From UKL13-2 sp031431435 (GTDB lineage: Bacteria; Pseudomonadota; Gammaproteobacteria; Burkholderiales; Usitatibacteraceae): DNA of 64,000 nucleotides. The stretch covers positions 1-64,000 of the forward strand of contig JANPDI010000155.1 of the NCBI GenBank assembly GCA_031431435.1, written 5' to 3'. Of the stretch, positions 50,662-59,768 are shown one piece after another (the stretch's first letter is position 1; each line of letters opens with the position of its first letter). The position numbers and the translations under genes are program-made. The notes beneath the pieces are model-generated. The model was not told where the DNA came from, ran no database searches, and saw only the letters and a program-made list of their open reading frames with translations.

Positions 50662-51245
50662 TCACCCGCGCCGACTTTGACATCATCGCCTCCTGGGTAC
50701 CGGAAAAGGCGCGCGTGCTCGATCTGGGCTGCGGCGACGGCGCGTTATTGTCACATCTGGCCCGCGACAAACAGACCACGGGTTACGGCATTGAAAACGA
50801 CAACGCGTCGTTGCTGGCGTGTATCGACAACAACATCAATGTCATCCAGTCCGACCTGGAAGCGGGGCTCAAAGAAATTGCCGATGGTTCGTTTGATGTG
50901 GTGGTGCTGTCACAGACTTTGCAGGCAATCAAACACACCGAAGTGGTGATTGCCGAAATGCTGCGCGTCGGCCGCGAGGCCATCGTGACGTTTCCCAATT
51001 TTGGTCACTGGAAACACCGTGTGCAAATCGGCTTGATGGGCAGGATGCCGGTCTCGGATGATTTGCCGTATCAATGGTATGACACGCCGAACGTGCATCT
51101 TTTCACGATTCGCGACTTCGAAGGATTCTGTGCGGCGCGCGGTTATCGGATCATCAACCGACGTGTGTTGGCGGGTGATCGCGAAGCCGCACTGTTTCCC
51201 AATCTGACCGGCACGCTCGCGTTATACAAAATTTCGTTGGCCTAA
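50658..51245 (+). CDS. metW: Methionine biosynthesis protein MetW
   Basis: A 195-residue methyltransferase-fold protein that in proteobacteria forms an active complex with MetX. The SAM-binding type motif is ARVLDLGCGDGALLSHLARD, followed by GYGIENDNASLLACIDNNINVIQSDLEAGL and FDVVVLSQTLQAIKHTEVVIAEMLRVGREAIVTFPNFGHW. The ATG overlaps the metX stop (ATGA), so the two subunits are made in step. The pair forms a short operon under the SAM-responsive leader. Confidence 0.95.
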   Translation: MITRADFDIIASWVPEKARVLDLGCGDGALLSHLARDKQTTGYGIENDNASLLACIDNNINVIQSDLEAGLKEIADGSFDVVVLSQTLQAIKHTEVVIAEMLRVGREAIVTFPNFGHWKHRVQIGLMGRMPVSDDLPYQWYDTPNVHLFTIRDFEGFCAARGYRIINRRVLAGDREAALFPNLTGTLALYKISLA

Positions 51246-51292
51246 CGCGCGGCGGCAACAACACCGTTGGACACGGTTGTCGCGCCGATCTA

Positions 51293-51865
51293 TCAAAACA
51301 ACCTATCGGCCTGCAGTAACGTCAATATTCCCATCAACGCAAAGATGCCCGCCGCGATGCCATGCACCAACTTCATCGGTATTCTTTCCGCGAACTTGTT
51401 GGCGACCAGCACTGCCGGCACATCGGCGATCAGCATGCCGAGTGTTGTGCCGGCAATGACGGTGATGGGCGCGGCATAGTGTGCGGCCAACGCGATGGTG
51501 GCGATCTGGGTCTTGTCGCCCATTTCGGCGAGAAAAAACGTGACAAACGTTGCGCCAAACACACCCAGATGTTTGGCCACCCGGGTTTCCTCTTCTTCGA
51601 TCTTGTCAGGGATCATGGTCCAAATCGCCATGCCAATAAACGATGCGCCGAGAATCCAGCGCATCACGTCCGGACTCAGCACCGAGGTGATCCAGGCGCC
51701 GAGCGCGCCGGCCAAACCGTGATTGATCAGCGTGGCACACAGAATGCCGGCGATGATCGGCAGCGGCTTCTTGAAACGCGCCGCCAGAATAAACGCCAGC
51801 AATTGTGTTTTGTCGCCGATTTCGGCGAGCGCGACGACCCCGGTTGAAACAAACAGCGCTTCCAA
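51293..51865 (-). CDS. GDT1/TMEM165-family cation transporter
   Basis: A 190-residue membrane protein of the GDT1 (UPF0016) family, related to the bacterial manganese exporter MneA/MneP-type proteins. The family's two signature motifs are present: ALAEIGDKTQLLAF near the N-terminus and FLAEMGDKTQIATIAL in the second half, each E-x-G-D-K-T, in two symmetrical three-span halves separated by a charged loop (PDKIEEEETRVAKHLG). Manganese or calcium export is expected. Its upstream leader carries a pentanucleotide tandem repeat. It lies between metW (convergent) and rodA on the same strand. Confidence 0.9.
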   Translation of the reverse strand: MEALFVSTGVVALAEIGDKTQLLAFILAARFKKPLPIIAGILCATLINHGLAGALGAWITSVLSPDVMRWILGASFIGMAIWTMIPDKIEEEETRVAKHLGVFGATFVTFFLAEMGDKTQIATIALAAHYAAPITVIAGTTLGMLIADVPAVLVANKFAERIPMKLVHGIAAGIFALMGILTLLQADRLF

Positions 51866-51903
51866 GATATTTTCCTTTGATCGACGGCTGATTCGCGTCT
51901 AAC

Positions 51904-51938
51904 AACGCAACGCAACGCAACGCAATGCAAAGCAAAGC
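51904..51938. repeat. Pentanucleotide tandem repeat (AACGC)n in leader of the GDT1 gene
   Basis: Four perfect AACGC units at 51904-51923 are followed by AATGC, AAAGC and AAAGC up to 51938. It lies between the rodA stop and the GDT1-family start, about 40 bases upstream of the latter. Slippage could alter promoter spacing or leader structure; the degenerate units suggest it is partly decayed. Confidence 0.75.
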
Positions 51939-51947
51939 GAACAATCG

Positions 51948-53063
51948 TTAGGTCGAGACAAGCTGCTTATGCGTGGAGATCGACATCAACATGCCAAAGC
52001 CGATGCACATCGACAAAATCGCCGTGCCGCCGTAGCTCATCAACGGCAATGGCACACCGACCACCGGCAATATGCCGCTGACCATGCCGATATTGACAAA
52101 CACGTAGGTAAAAAACGACAGGGTGATGGCGCCCGCGAGTAAACGCGAAAAGGTGGTTGGTGCGTTCATCGCGATCATAAAGCCGCGGCCAATGATGATC
52201 ATGTAAAGGGTCAGCAACAGCAGTGTGCCAACCAGGCCAAACTCCTCGCCGAACACCGCCAGAATAAAGTCGGTCGAACGTTCGGGAATAAAGTCGAGCT
52301 GCGCTTGTGAACCGGACAACCAGCCTTTGCCGAGAATGCCGCCGGAGCCGATGGCAATGGTCGACTGAATGATGTGATAGCCCGCGCCGAGTGGATCGTT
52401 CATCGGGTCGAGAAGAGTCAGCACGCGTTGCTTCTGATAATCGTGCAACAAATAATTCCACGCCACCGGTAACAACGACAACCCGGCGATGGCGCCCGTG
52501 ATCAGAAGTTTCCACGACAAGCCGGCGAAAAAAATCACAAAAAAACCAGCCGAAAAAACCAGAATCGACGTGCCCAAATCCGGCTGCCGAACCACCAATC
52601 CGGTTGGCAACATCAGGATCAGGCCGGCAATGGCGTAGTCCTTCCAATTGAGTCCTTCCTCCTTACGGTGGAAATACCAGGCCAGCAACAACGGCATGCC
52701 GAGCTTCATGATTTCGGACGGTTGGATGGTGATAAAACCAAAATTCAACCAGCGACGTGCGCCGTTACGGATCTCGCCAAACAACGCCACGCTGATCAGC
52801 AACATCAGGCCGGCGATATAGACCGGGATGGCAATGCGCATCAACGTTTGTGGCGAAATGTTGGCGACAATCCACATCGCGATAAACGCAACCGCGAAGT
52901 TACGCGCCTGACCCAGCGCGCGGTCAAACGAATCGCCGCCCGAGGCCGAATAAACCACTGACAACGAAATGGCGGCGAGCACCACCACCACCACCATCAG
53001 CGGGCCGTCAAGCCGCCTTGTGACGACGTCAAAGCCGCGTTCAATCGCCGTCGTTAAGGTCAT
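51948..53063 (-). CDS. rodA: Rod-shape peptidoglycan polymerase RodA
   Basis: A 371-residue SEDS-family glycosyltransferase that polymerises glycan strands for cell elongation together with PBP2. About ten spans are visible. Recognisable parts are PLMVVVVVLAAISLSVVYSASGGD, RRWLNFGFITIQPSEIMKLGMPLLLAWYFH, RQPDLGTSILVFSAGFFVIFFAGL with the catalytic Asp in QPDLGT, and GSGGILGKGWLSGSQAQLDFIPERSTDFILAVFGEEFG. The ATG at 53063 overlaps the mrdA end by 23 bases; the longer open frame within mrdA is a shadow. It is the last gene of the mreB-mreC-mreD-mrdA-rodA run. Confidence 0.95.
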   Translation of the reverse strand: MTLTTAIERGFDVVTRRLDGPLMVVVVVLAAISLSVVYSASGGDSFDRALGQARNFAVAFIAMWIVANISPQTLMRIAIPVYIAGLMLLISVALFGEIRNGARRWLNFGFITIQPSEIMKLGMPLLLAWYFHRKEEGLNWKDYAIAGLILMLPTGLVVRQPDLGTSILVFSAGFFVIFFAGLSWKLLITGAIAGLSLLPVAWNYLLHDYQKQRVLTLLDPMNDPLGAGYHIIQSTIAIGSGGILGKGWLSGSQAQLDFIPERSTDFILAVFGEEFGLVGTLLLLTLYMIIIGRGFMIAMNAPTTFSRLLAGAITLSFFTYVFVNIGMVSGILPVVGVPLPLMSYGGTAILSMCIGFGMLMSISTHKQLVST

Positions 53064-54942
53064 AGTCGCGATTCTTGCGTTTTTCAGGGTCGGGTTTTTT
53101 GCCCAACAAATAAAAATCAAACACTTCACGTGCAATCGGTGCGGCAATACTGCCACCGTGGCCGCCGTTTTCGACCAGCAGCGCCAGCGCAATCTTAGGG
53201 TTATCGGCCGGCGCATAGGCAACAAACAACGCGTGGTCGCGAAACCGCTCTTTCACCAGCTTCTCGTTGTATTTTTCGCCGGCCTTCATGCCCACCACTT
53301 GCGCGGTGCCGGTTTTGCCGGCGATCTGGTAACCGGCGCCAATCGCGGCGCGCCACGCGGTACCGCCCGGCTGCATGACATCAATCATTCCCTGTCGCAC
53401 CAGCTGCAGATTCTCAGGCTTGAAACTTAATTGTGCCTGCGGCGGCGGCCGATAGCCGCGTTTGTCGCCGCTCTTGGAGTTGATGACTTCCTTGAGCATG
53501 TGCGGGGTCACCTGCGTGCCACCGTTGGCCAGAATGGCGGTTGCCGTGGCCAGCTGCAGCGGCGTCGCCAGCCAATAACCCTGGCCGATTGAAACCGAAA
53601 TGGTATCGCCTGAATACCACTTTTGCTTCAGGCGGTTTTGTTTCCATTCTTGTGACGGCATCAATCCGGTCTGCTCGCCCTCAACGTCGATGCCGTTTTT
53701 TCGGCCAAAGCCAAACGGCGTCATAAAGGCGTTGATGCGGTCGATGCCCAGATCGTTGCCCAAGCCATAGTAGTAGGTGTCGCACGAAACGACGATCGAC
53801 TTGTGCAGGTTGACAACACCGTGCCCGCCTTTTTTCCAGTCGCGAAACGGACGCGCCACACCGGGCAGAAACCATTGGCCGGGGTCAACAATCGAATACT
53901 CTGGTGTCCGTTTGCCGTTTTCCAACGCGGCCAGTGCCATAAACGGTTTGATGGTGGAGCCCGGCGGATACTGGCCGCTTAATGCCCGGTTGGTCAACGG
54001 CCGGTCGAGCGACGTGTTCAGCAGATTCCAGTTGACCGGGTCGATGCCATCAACAAACAAATTCGGATCAAAGCCCGGCTTGGACACAAACGCCAGAATC
54101 TCTCCCGTGGACGGATCCATCGCCACCATCGCGCCGCGAAATTCGCCAAACGCCTCTTCGGCCACCGCCTGCAGCCTGATGTCGAGCGTGAGCTTGAGGT
54201 TATTGCCGGCAATCGGCTCTGACTTGGCCAGCGAACGAATCGCGCGGCCGCCGGCATCAATTTCAACCTGCTCGGTGCCGGTGGTGCCGTGCAGCTCGGC
54301 TTCATAACTGCCCTCGATACCCAGCTTGCCGATGTGATCGGTACCTTTGTAGTTATGCGTGAGATTGGTGCTTTCAATTTTTTTCAAGTCGGCGTCGTTG
54401 ATGCGGCCGATGTAACCAATCGCGTGTGAGGCAACCTCACCAAACGGATAATTGCGAAACAAGCGGGCGCGAATGTCAAAGCCGGGAAAACGAAAACGGT
54501 TGACGGCAAACCGCGCCACCTCCTCCTCGGTCAGGCGGTTACGAATCGGCAGCGATTCAAAATTTTTGCGCTCCTCGAGCAGCCGTTTGAACCGGCGGCG
54601 ATCCTTTGGCTGGATATCGACGATCAATGCAAGCTCATCCAGCACGCGGTCGAGATTTTTCACCTTTGACGGGGTCACCTCGAGGGTGAATGCCGAATAA
54701 TTTGCCGCCAGCACCTCGCCGTTGCGGTCATACACCACACCACGATTGGGTACCACCGGCACCACCGATATACGGTTGGCCTCCGCCAGCGTGTAAAACT
54801 GATCACGTTTGACCACCTGCAGATAAATCAGGCGGGTCGCAAGGATGGCAAAACCGATCAATATGCCGATTGTTGCCACAATGATGCGGCTGCGGAAAAC
54901 GTTGAGTTCCGCCTCGCGATTTTTGATGGTGGTGCCGATCAT
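53041..54942 (-). CDS. mrdA: Penicillin-binding protein 2
   Basis: A 633-residue class B transpeptidase for elongation. One N-terminal membrane anchor (IIVATIGILIGFAILATRLIYL) leads to the pedestal domain and the transpeptidase with SxxK as STIK in GQYPPGSTIKPFMALAALE, SxN-type as SCD in VVSCDTYYYGLGNDLG, and KTG in IAGKTGTAQVV. The start MIGTTIKNREAELNVFRSR at 54942 agrees with homologues; a longer in-frame opening overlaps mreD. It lies between mreD and rodA and will act with both. Confidence 0.96.
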   Translation of the reverse strand: MIGTTIKNREAELNVFRSRIIVATIGILIGFAILATRLIYLQVVKRDQFYTLAEANRISVVPVVPNRGVVYDRNGEVLAANYSAFTLEVTPSKVKNLDRVLDELALIVDIQPKDRRRFKRLLEERKNFESLPIRNRLTEEEVARFAVNRFRFPGFDIRARLFRNYPFGEVASHAIGYIGRINDADLKKIESTNLTHNYKGTDHIGKLGIEGSYEAELHGTTGTEQVEIDAGGRAIRSLAKSEPIAGNNLKLTLDIRLQAVAEEAFGEFRGAMVAMDPSTGEILAFVSKPGFDPNLFVDGIDPVNWNLLNTSLDRPLTNRALSGQYPPGSTIKPFMALAALENGKRTPEYSIVDPGQWFLPGVARPFRDWKKGGHGVVNLHKSIVVSCDTYYYGLGNDLGIDRINAFMTPFGFGRKNGIDVEGEQTGLMPSQEWKQNRLKQKWYSGDTISVSIGQGYWLATPLQLATATAILANGGTQVTPHMLKEVINSKSGDKRGYRPPPQAQLSFKPENLQLVRQGMIDVMQPGGTAWRAAIGAGYQIAGKTGTAQVVGMKAGEKYNEKLVKERFRDHALFVAYAPADNPKIALALLVENGGHGGSIAAPIAREVFDFYLLGKKPDPEKRKNRDYDLNDGD

Positions 54943-54950
54943 GTCTGCGC

Positions 54951-55475
54951 TTACAACATAACCGTCTGGCCGCGCCGCCGAAATCGCGGCAGCGAGGCAA
55001 GTGCATGCAGTGGCATCCATAACAGCGCGCCGAACACCGGCGCCAAAAACAGGGTGAAGCCGGCGAATTCACGCCCCAGCGAAAGGTTCAGGCCGATGTA
55101 GATTGCCTGCGCCAAAAACAAGATGCCAAGAATATGCAGCGCCTGTTCAACCACGGTCAGATGCATGATGCGAATGCGCCAAAGCTGGGTCAGAAAAATT
55201 GCCACCACGTATACCAACGCATGCTGCCCGAGCAGCGCGCTATCGGCGATATCCATCAACAAGCCCAGCGCAAAACCCCAGGTCTGACCGATGTGGCGTG
55301 GTTCGTGCACCACCCAATACAACAGTACCAGCAACACAAAATCGGGCCGCACTTTCAGCGCCCAGCCGGACCATGGCAGCAAACTGATCACAATCGCAAT
55401 GGTCAATGCACCGAACAACAACCGCATCGGCGCAGGCTGCCGCAATGCGTCACGGGAAACGGGCGAAAGATCCAT
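54951..55475 (-). CDS. mreD: Rod shape-determining protein MreD
   Basis: A 174-residue membrane protein with five to six spans, part of the elongasome with MreC, PBP2 and RodA. LLFGALTIAIVISLLPWSGWALKVRPDFVLLVLLYWVVHEPRHIGQTWGFALGLLMDIADSALLGQHAL has the conserved MreD pattern with P-D-F near the second span and GxxxGLLxD. It begins seven bases after the mreC stop, and mrdA starts eight bases after its own stop. The call rests on pattern and position. Confidence 0.92.
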   Translation of the reverse strand: MDLSPVSRDALRQPAPMRLLFGALTIAIVISLLPWSGWALKVRPDFVLLVLLYWVVHEPRHIGQTWGFALGLLMDIADSALLGQHALVYVVAIFLTQLWRIRIMHLTVVEQALHILGILFLAQAIYIGLNLSLGREFAGFTLFLAPVFGALLWMPLHALASLPRFRRRGQTVML

Positions 55476-55481
55476 TGGTAA

Positions 55482-56432
55482 TTACCTCTCGCGTTCGCGC
55501 AGCGCGCGTTTGGCTTCGAGTTTTGATTCGCGACGGGTGGCGGTCTTTTCACCCACGCGGTCGCTACTGGTGACGTCAATCTGCGGGTAGGCGGTCGCGA
55601 CGCTCGGTGTCAGCAGCACTTTTACAAATCGATAATGGTCGGGTGCCGCGGTTGGTTGCGCGATGATGCGCGCAAATGAAAACGCCGGATTCTTATCGAC
55701 CGACGTGATGGTCGCCACCGCCAACCCCGCCGGATAGGTGCCGTCGATGCCAGAGGTCACCAATACATCGCCGACCAGGATATCGGCGGCAACCGGGATA
55801 AAGGGCATTTCAACCGTCCCGTCGCGGCCGCTGCCGGTGGCGACCGCGCGCAGACTGTTGCGCACCACCATTACCGGCACCGATTGATCCTTTTCTGTCA
55901 TCAGCGTCACCTCGGCCGAGGTGGCGCCCACCGCCGTCACCTGGCCCACCACACCGACCCCGTCGATTACGGCGGCGCCCGACTTGATGCCCTGCGCAAT
56001 ACCGCGGTTGATGATGATTTTTCGTGCAAACGGGTTGCGCGCATCACGCACAATTTCGGCGATAACACCGTCACGATTGAGGCGCGCATAGGCCGCCTGA
56101 AACGCCTCGACCTGAATCTGCTCGCTGGCGATCAATTTGGCGCGCTGACCTTCCGCGGTCAGCGTCAGGATGTTTTCGTTCAACGCCTTGTTGTCGGCGA
56201 TCAGTTTTCCCTGGTCACGAAAATAGGCCGCCATACCATGCGCTGTTTTGGCCGGCCATTGCAGCGCCGTTTCGACGGGCGTCAACACGGTTGATACGCC
56301 GATACGCACCACATCGAGCGCCTGAAATCGGTGGTCGGCAATCATCACGCCAACGGCGAGCAGTGAAAAAAAAGTCGCCCTGGCCAGCGGTGAGGGGCCG
56401 CGCGAAAAAAAATTTTCCTGGTAGGCCGCCAT
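55482..56432 (-). CDS. mreC: Rod shape-determining protein MreC
   Basis: A 316-residue periplasmic scaffold anchored by one N-terminal span (FFSLLAVGVMIADHRF). A coiled-coil follows (KLIADNKALNENILTLTAEGQRAKLIASEQ), then the double beta-barrel domain with NRGIAQGIKSGAAVIDGVGVVGQVTAVGATSAEVTLMTEKDQSVPV and DVLVTSGIDGTYPAGLAVATI. ATG at 56432 (MAAYQENFFSRGPSPLARATFF) is the usual beginning. The gap to mreB is 140 bases, so a separate promoter or processing site is possible there. Confidence 0.95.
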   Translation of the reverse strand: MAAYQENFFSRGPSPLARATFFSLLAVGVMIADHRFQALDVVRIGVSTVLTPVETALQWPAKTAHGMAAYFRDQGKLIADNKALNENILTLTAEGQRAKLIASEQIQVEAFQAAYARLNRDGVIAEIVRDARNPFARKIIINRGIAQGIKSGAAVIDGVGVVGQVTAVGATSAEVTLMTEKDQSVPVMVVRNSLRAVATGSGRDGTVEMPFIPVAADILVGDVLVTSGIDGTYPAGLAVATITSVDKNPAFSFARIIAQPTAAPDHYRFVKVLLTPSVATAYPQIDVTSSDRVGEKTATRRESKLEAKRALRERER

Positions 56433-56572
56433 TACGCTGGTTGCGAAATCCGCAGGGCGGCGCGTCGGACCAACGTGACATCGTGCGGACAATCCGGCGC
56501 GATCACCAAAGGCGCGCGCGATGTTTGTAGAAACGCCGTTTGTGCAAAACGAAACCTGTTTTTCACTTCACC

Positions 56573-57613
56573 CTACAACTCGTTGGTGAACACTGAACCC
56601 AACTTGTCCATCTCTTCGAGCGCACGACCGGAACCACGCACCACACAGGTGAGCGGATCGTCGGCGACAATCACCGGCAATCCGGTTTCTTCAACCAACA
56701 AACGGTCCAGTTCGCGCAGCAACGCGCCGCCGCCGGTCAGCACCATGCCTTTTTCGGCGATGTCCGCACCGAGTTCGGGTGGTGTTTGTTCGAGCGCCGA
56801 TTTGACCGCCGACACAATTGAATTCAACGGATCGGTGAGCGCCTCGAGAATCTCGTTTGACGAAATGGTAAACGATCGCGGAATACCCTCGGCCAGATTG
56901 CGGCCCTTGACTTCCATTTCGCGCACTTCACTGCCCGGGAATGCCGAGCCGATATTTTTCTTGATCATTTCGGCCGTCGCTTCACCGATCAACATGCCGT
57001 AGTTGCGGCGAATGTAGCTGATGATGGCCTCGTCAAACTTGTCGCCACCGACCCGCACACTCGCCGAGTAAACAATACCGCCGAGTGAAATGACGCCGAC
57101 TTCGGTGGTGCCGCCGCCAATGTCGACCACCATCGAGCCGGTCGGCTCGGCAATCGGCAAGCCCGCACCAATCGCCGCGGCCATTGGTTCTTCGATCAGA
57201 AATACCTGTGACGCACCGGCGGCAACGGCCGACTCGCGAATCGCGCGCCGCTCGACCTGTGTCGAGCCACAAGGCACACAAATGACAATGCGCGGACTGG
57301 GGCGGTACCACTGCGCGTCATGCACTTTCTTGATAAAAAATTTCAGCATGTGCTCGGTGGTGTGAAAGTCGGCGATCACACCGTCTTTCATCGGTCGAAT
57401 GGCGGTGATGTTGCCGGGCGTGCGGCCCAACATCATCTTCGCCGCCTGGCCGACGGCTTGAATGGTTTTTTTGCTGTTCGGGCCGGCGTCCTGACGGATC
57501 GCCACCACCGACGGCTCGTCGAGCACGATGCCCTTGCCGCGCAAGTAAATAAGCGTGTTTGCCGTGCCGAGGTCAATGGCCAGATCGCTGGAGAAATACT
57601 TGGAAAAAAACAT
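56573..57613 (-). CDS. mreB: Rod shape-determining protein MreB
   Basis: A 346-residue bacterial actin that guides peptidoglycan synthesis along the side wall. The phosphate 1 motif is SDLAIDLGTANTLIYLRGKGIVLDEPSVVAI; phosphate 2 is MVVDIGGGTTEVGVISLGGIV; the adenosine motif is GMVLTGGGALLRELDRLL. Length and sequence are typical. It is the first gene of the mreBCD-mrdA-rodA run and divergent from gatC across a 334-base gap. Confidence 0.97.
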   Translation of the reverse strand: MFFSKYFSSDLAIDLGTANTLIYLRGKGIVLDEPSVVAIRQDAGPNSKKTIQAVGQAAKMMLGRTPGNITAIRPMKDGVIADFHTTEHMLKFFIKKVHDAQWYRPSPRIVICVPCGSTQVERRAIRESAVAAGASQVFLIEEPMAAAIGAGLPIAEPTGSMVVDIGGGTTEVGVISLGGIVYSASVRVGGDKFDEAIISYIRRNYGMLIGEATAEMIKKNIGSAFPGSEVREMEVKGRNLAEGIPRSFTISSNEILEALTDPLNSIVSAVKSALEQTPPELGADIAEKGMVLTGGGALLRELDRLLVEETGLPVIVADDPLTCVVRGSGRALEEMDKLGSVFTNEL

Positions 57614-57947
57614 GGTGCCTTTCTGATTGCCGGTGAAACATCGTGTTGCCCGGGGATGGTCCGGTGCGTGACGGTGAGTCGAATGGTGAATAGTGTGTCG
57701 GTAACTGCGGTCGCTAAATTTGGTTGGTCATCATTGTTCGGGTCGACACCGATTGTTTCGCCAAATACAAAATGCCGTCGAAAAAAACGCCTGCCCGCGG
57801 CAAATCACCACAAATCGGTTTTTTTAACCACAATACGATATGATAACCCAGCCCCTATGAAAATCACCGCATTTGCCTATGAAATCGGGCGGCGGCAAAA
57901 CGTTTTTCTTTCTTTTTTCGTCGACCCCTCCGTACTTTTGTCAAGCC
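57614..57947. other. Intergenic region between mreB and gatC
   Basis: This 334-base gap must hold promoters for both core operons. TATGAT at 57839-57844 is a fair -10 toward gatC, without a convincing -35. An open frame of 33 codons from ATG 57857 to 57958 overlaps the gatC start; it has no recognised ribosome-binding site and is not called. No riboswitch-like fold was noticed. Confidence 0.4.
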
Positions 57948-58247
57948 ATGTCGTTTGATCCCGCCACGCTCACACGCATTGCCAACCTTGCGCGCATTGA
58001 TATTCCGGCTGCGCAATTGTCGGGGCTTGGCGACAATATGGCGTCGATCCTGTCGCTGATTGACCAATTGCAGGCGGTTGATACCCGCGGGGTTATGCCA
58101 TTGAGCCATCCGCTATCGGTGATTGGTGAAATGCCGCTGCGGCTGCGCGCCGATGTGGTGACCACGCCGGACCTGCGCGAGGCGTGTCTTGCCAATGCAC
58201 CCCAAACCGAGCACGGCCTGTTTCTGGTGCCCAAAGTGATTGAGTGA
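57948..58247 (+). CDS. gatC: Asp-tRNA(Asn)/Glu-tRNA(Gln) amidotransferase subunit C
   Basis: A 99-residue subunit that wraps around GatA and stabilises the GatCAB complex. FDPATLTRIANLARIDIPAAQLSGLGDNMASILSLIDQLQAVDTRGVMPLSHPL follows the family pattern (LARLxL..., F..QL..IL..V..L...D), and the end LRADVVTTPDLREACLANAPQTEHGLFLVPKVIE is classic. The ATG at 57948 is the usual start. gatA follows after nine bases. Confidence 0.95.
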   Translation: MSFDPATLTRIANLARIDIPAAQLSGLGDNMASILSLIDQLQAVDTRGVMPLSHPLSVIGEMPLRLRADVVTTPDLREACLANAPQTEHGLFLVPKVIE

Positions 58248-58256
58248 GCGCGGATA

Positions 58257-59768
58257 ATGTCAGCGCCCAACCACCCTTCAGGCCCCGACGGCAGCATTGC
58301 CGGGTTATCGCGTCAGCTGACCAGCGGCCAGACCACGGCACGCGCGCTGGCTGAGCAATCGCTGGCCCGGATCGGGCGGCAACAGGCGTTAAACGCCTTT
58401 TTGCACGTCGATGCCGGGTTGACGCTGGCCGAGGCTGACGCCGCCGACCGGCGGCTGGCCGCCGGCGAACGCGGGCCGTTGCTCGGCATCCCGGTGGCGC
58501 ACAAGGACATTTTTGTCACGCGCGGCTGGCGCACCACCGCCGGCTCAAACATGCTCGCCGACTACGTTTCACCATTCGACGCCACCGTGGTCGAGAAACT
58601 GCGTGCGGCCGGCATGGTCTGCGTCGGCAAACTCAACTGCGACGAGTTCGCGATGGGCTCGTCAAACGAAAATTCGGCGTTCGGGGCGGTCAAAAACCCC
58701 TGGGACCCGCAGCGTATTCCGGGCGGCTCGTCGGGTGGCTCGGCGGCGGCGGTTGCGGCCGGCATTGTGCCCGCCAGCACCGGCACCGACACCGGCGGCT
58801 CGTTACGCCAACCGGCGGCGATGTGCGGCATCACCGCCATCAAACCAACCTATGGACGTGTGTCGCGCTACGGCATGGTCGCGTTTGCCTCATCGCTCGA
58901 TCAGGGCGGGCCGATGGCCAGAACGGCAGAGGATTGCGCCTATTTGCTCGACGCGATGGCCGGTTTTGATGAACGTGACGCCACGTCGCTGGATAGCCCT
59001 GAGGCAAAAGCGTCCATTCTGGGCGGGTTTCAAGCACAAAATGCCTCAAAACACCCGCAGAATAAGGTGTTTGAAAATTTGCGGATCGGTCTGCCCAAGG
59101 AGTTTTTTGCCGACGGGTTGGCGCCAGACGTTGCGGCGCGGGTGCAAGCGGCGATTGCCATGTTCCGCGCGCACGGTGCTACCGTGATTGATATTTCGCT
59201 GCCGCGCACCACGCTGGCGATCCCGGCGTATTACGTGATCGCGCCCGCCGAAGCATCATCCAACCTGAGCCGCTTTGACGGCGTGCGTTATGGCCACCGC
59301 ACCGACGACTACCGGGATTTGAACGACATGATTGCCAAAAGCCGCGCAGAGGGCCTTGGCGCGGAAGTGCAGCGCCGTATTTTGACCGGCGCGTACGTGC
59401 TTTCACACGGCTATTACGATGCCTATTATTTGCAGGCGCAGCGGGTTAGACGACTAATCGCGCAAGATTTTCAGGACGCGCTCAAACAGTGTGATCTGAT
59501 CATGGGCCCGGTTGCGCCGACCACGGCGTGGAAACTCGGCGAAAAGTCGAACGATCCGGTGGCGATGTATTTGGAGGATATTTTTACGCTTGGTGTGTCG
59601 CTGGCCGGGTTGCCGGGCATGTCGGTCCCATGCGGCTTTGATCAACAAAACCTGCCGATCGGGTTGCAAATCATCGGCAATTATTTTGACGAGCCGCGCA
59701 TGTTGTCGGTCGCGCACCAGTACCAACAATTGACCGATTGGCATTTGCGCTCGCCGGCGGGGGCCTGA
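58257..59768 (+). CDS. gatA: Asp-tRNA(Asn)/Glu-tRNA(Gln) amidotransferase subunit A
   Basis: A 503-residue amidase that frees ammonia from glutamine for transamidation of mischarged tRNA. The Ser-cisSer-Lys triad is visible: Lys in LLGIPVAHKDIF, the cis-Ser in PGGSSGGSAAAVAAGIVP and the nucleophile Ser in TGTDTGGSLRQPAAMCG. PTYGRVSRYGMVAFASSLDQGGPMARTAEDCAYLLDAM is a further signature. Its stop overlaps the gatB start (TGATG). Presence of gatCAB implies indirect synthesis of Gln-tRNA, Asn-tRNA or both. Confidence 0.96.
   Translation: MSAPNHPSGPDGSIAGLSRQLTSGQTTARALAEQSLARIGRQQALNAFLHVDAGLTLAEADAADRRLAAGERGPLLGIPVAHKDIFVTRGWRTTAGSNMLADYVSPFDATVVEKLRAAGMVCVGKLNCDEFAMGSSNENSAFGAVKNPWDPQRIPGGSSGGSAAAVAAGIVPASTGTDTGGSLRQPAAMCGITAIKPTYGRVSRYGMVAFASSLDQGGPMARTAEDCAYLLDAMAGFDERDATSLDSPEAKASILGGFQAQNASKHPQNKVFENLRIGLPKEFFADGLAPDVAARVQAAIAMFRAHGATVIDISLPRTTLAIPAYYVIAPAEASSNLSRFDGVRYGHRTDDYRDLNDMIAKSRAEGLGAEVQRRILTGAYVLSHGYYDAYYLQAQRVRRLIAQDFQDALKQCDLIMGPVAPTTAWKLGEKSNDPVAMYLEDIFTLGVSLAGLPGMSVPCGFDQQNLPIGLQIIGNYFDEPRMLSVAHQYQQLTDWHLRSPAGA

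Noticed and set aside
57857..57958. 33-codon leader peptide before gatC
   Set aside because: It overlaps the gatC start, has no ribosome-binding site and no sign of regulatory codons.
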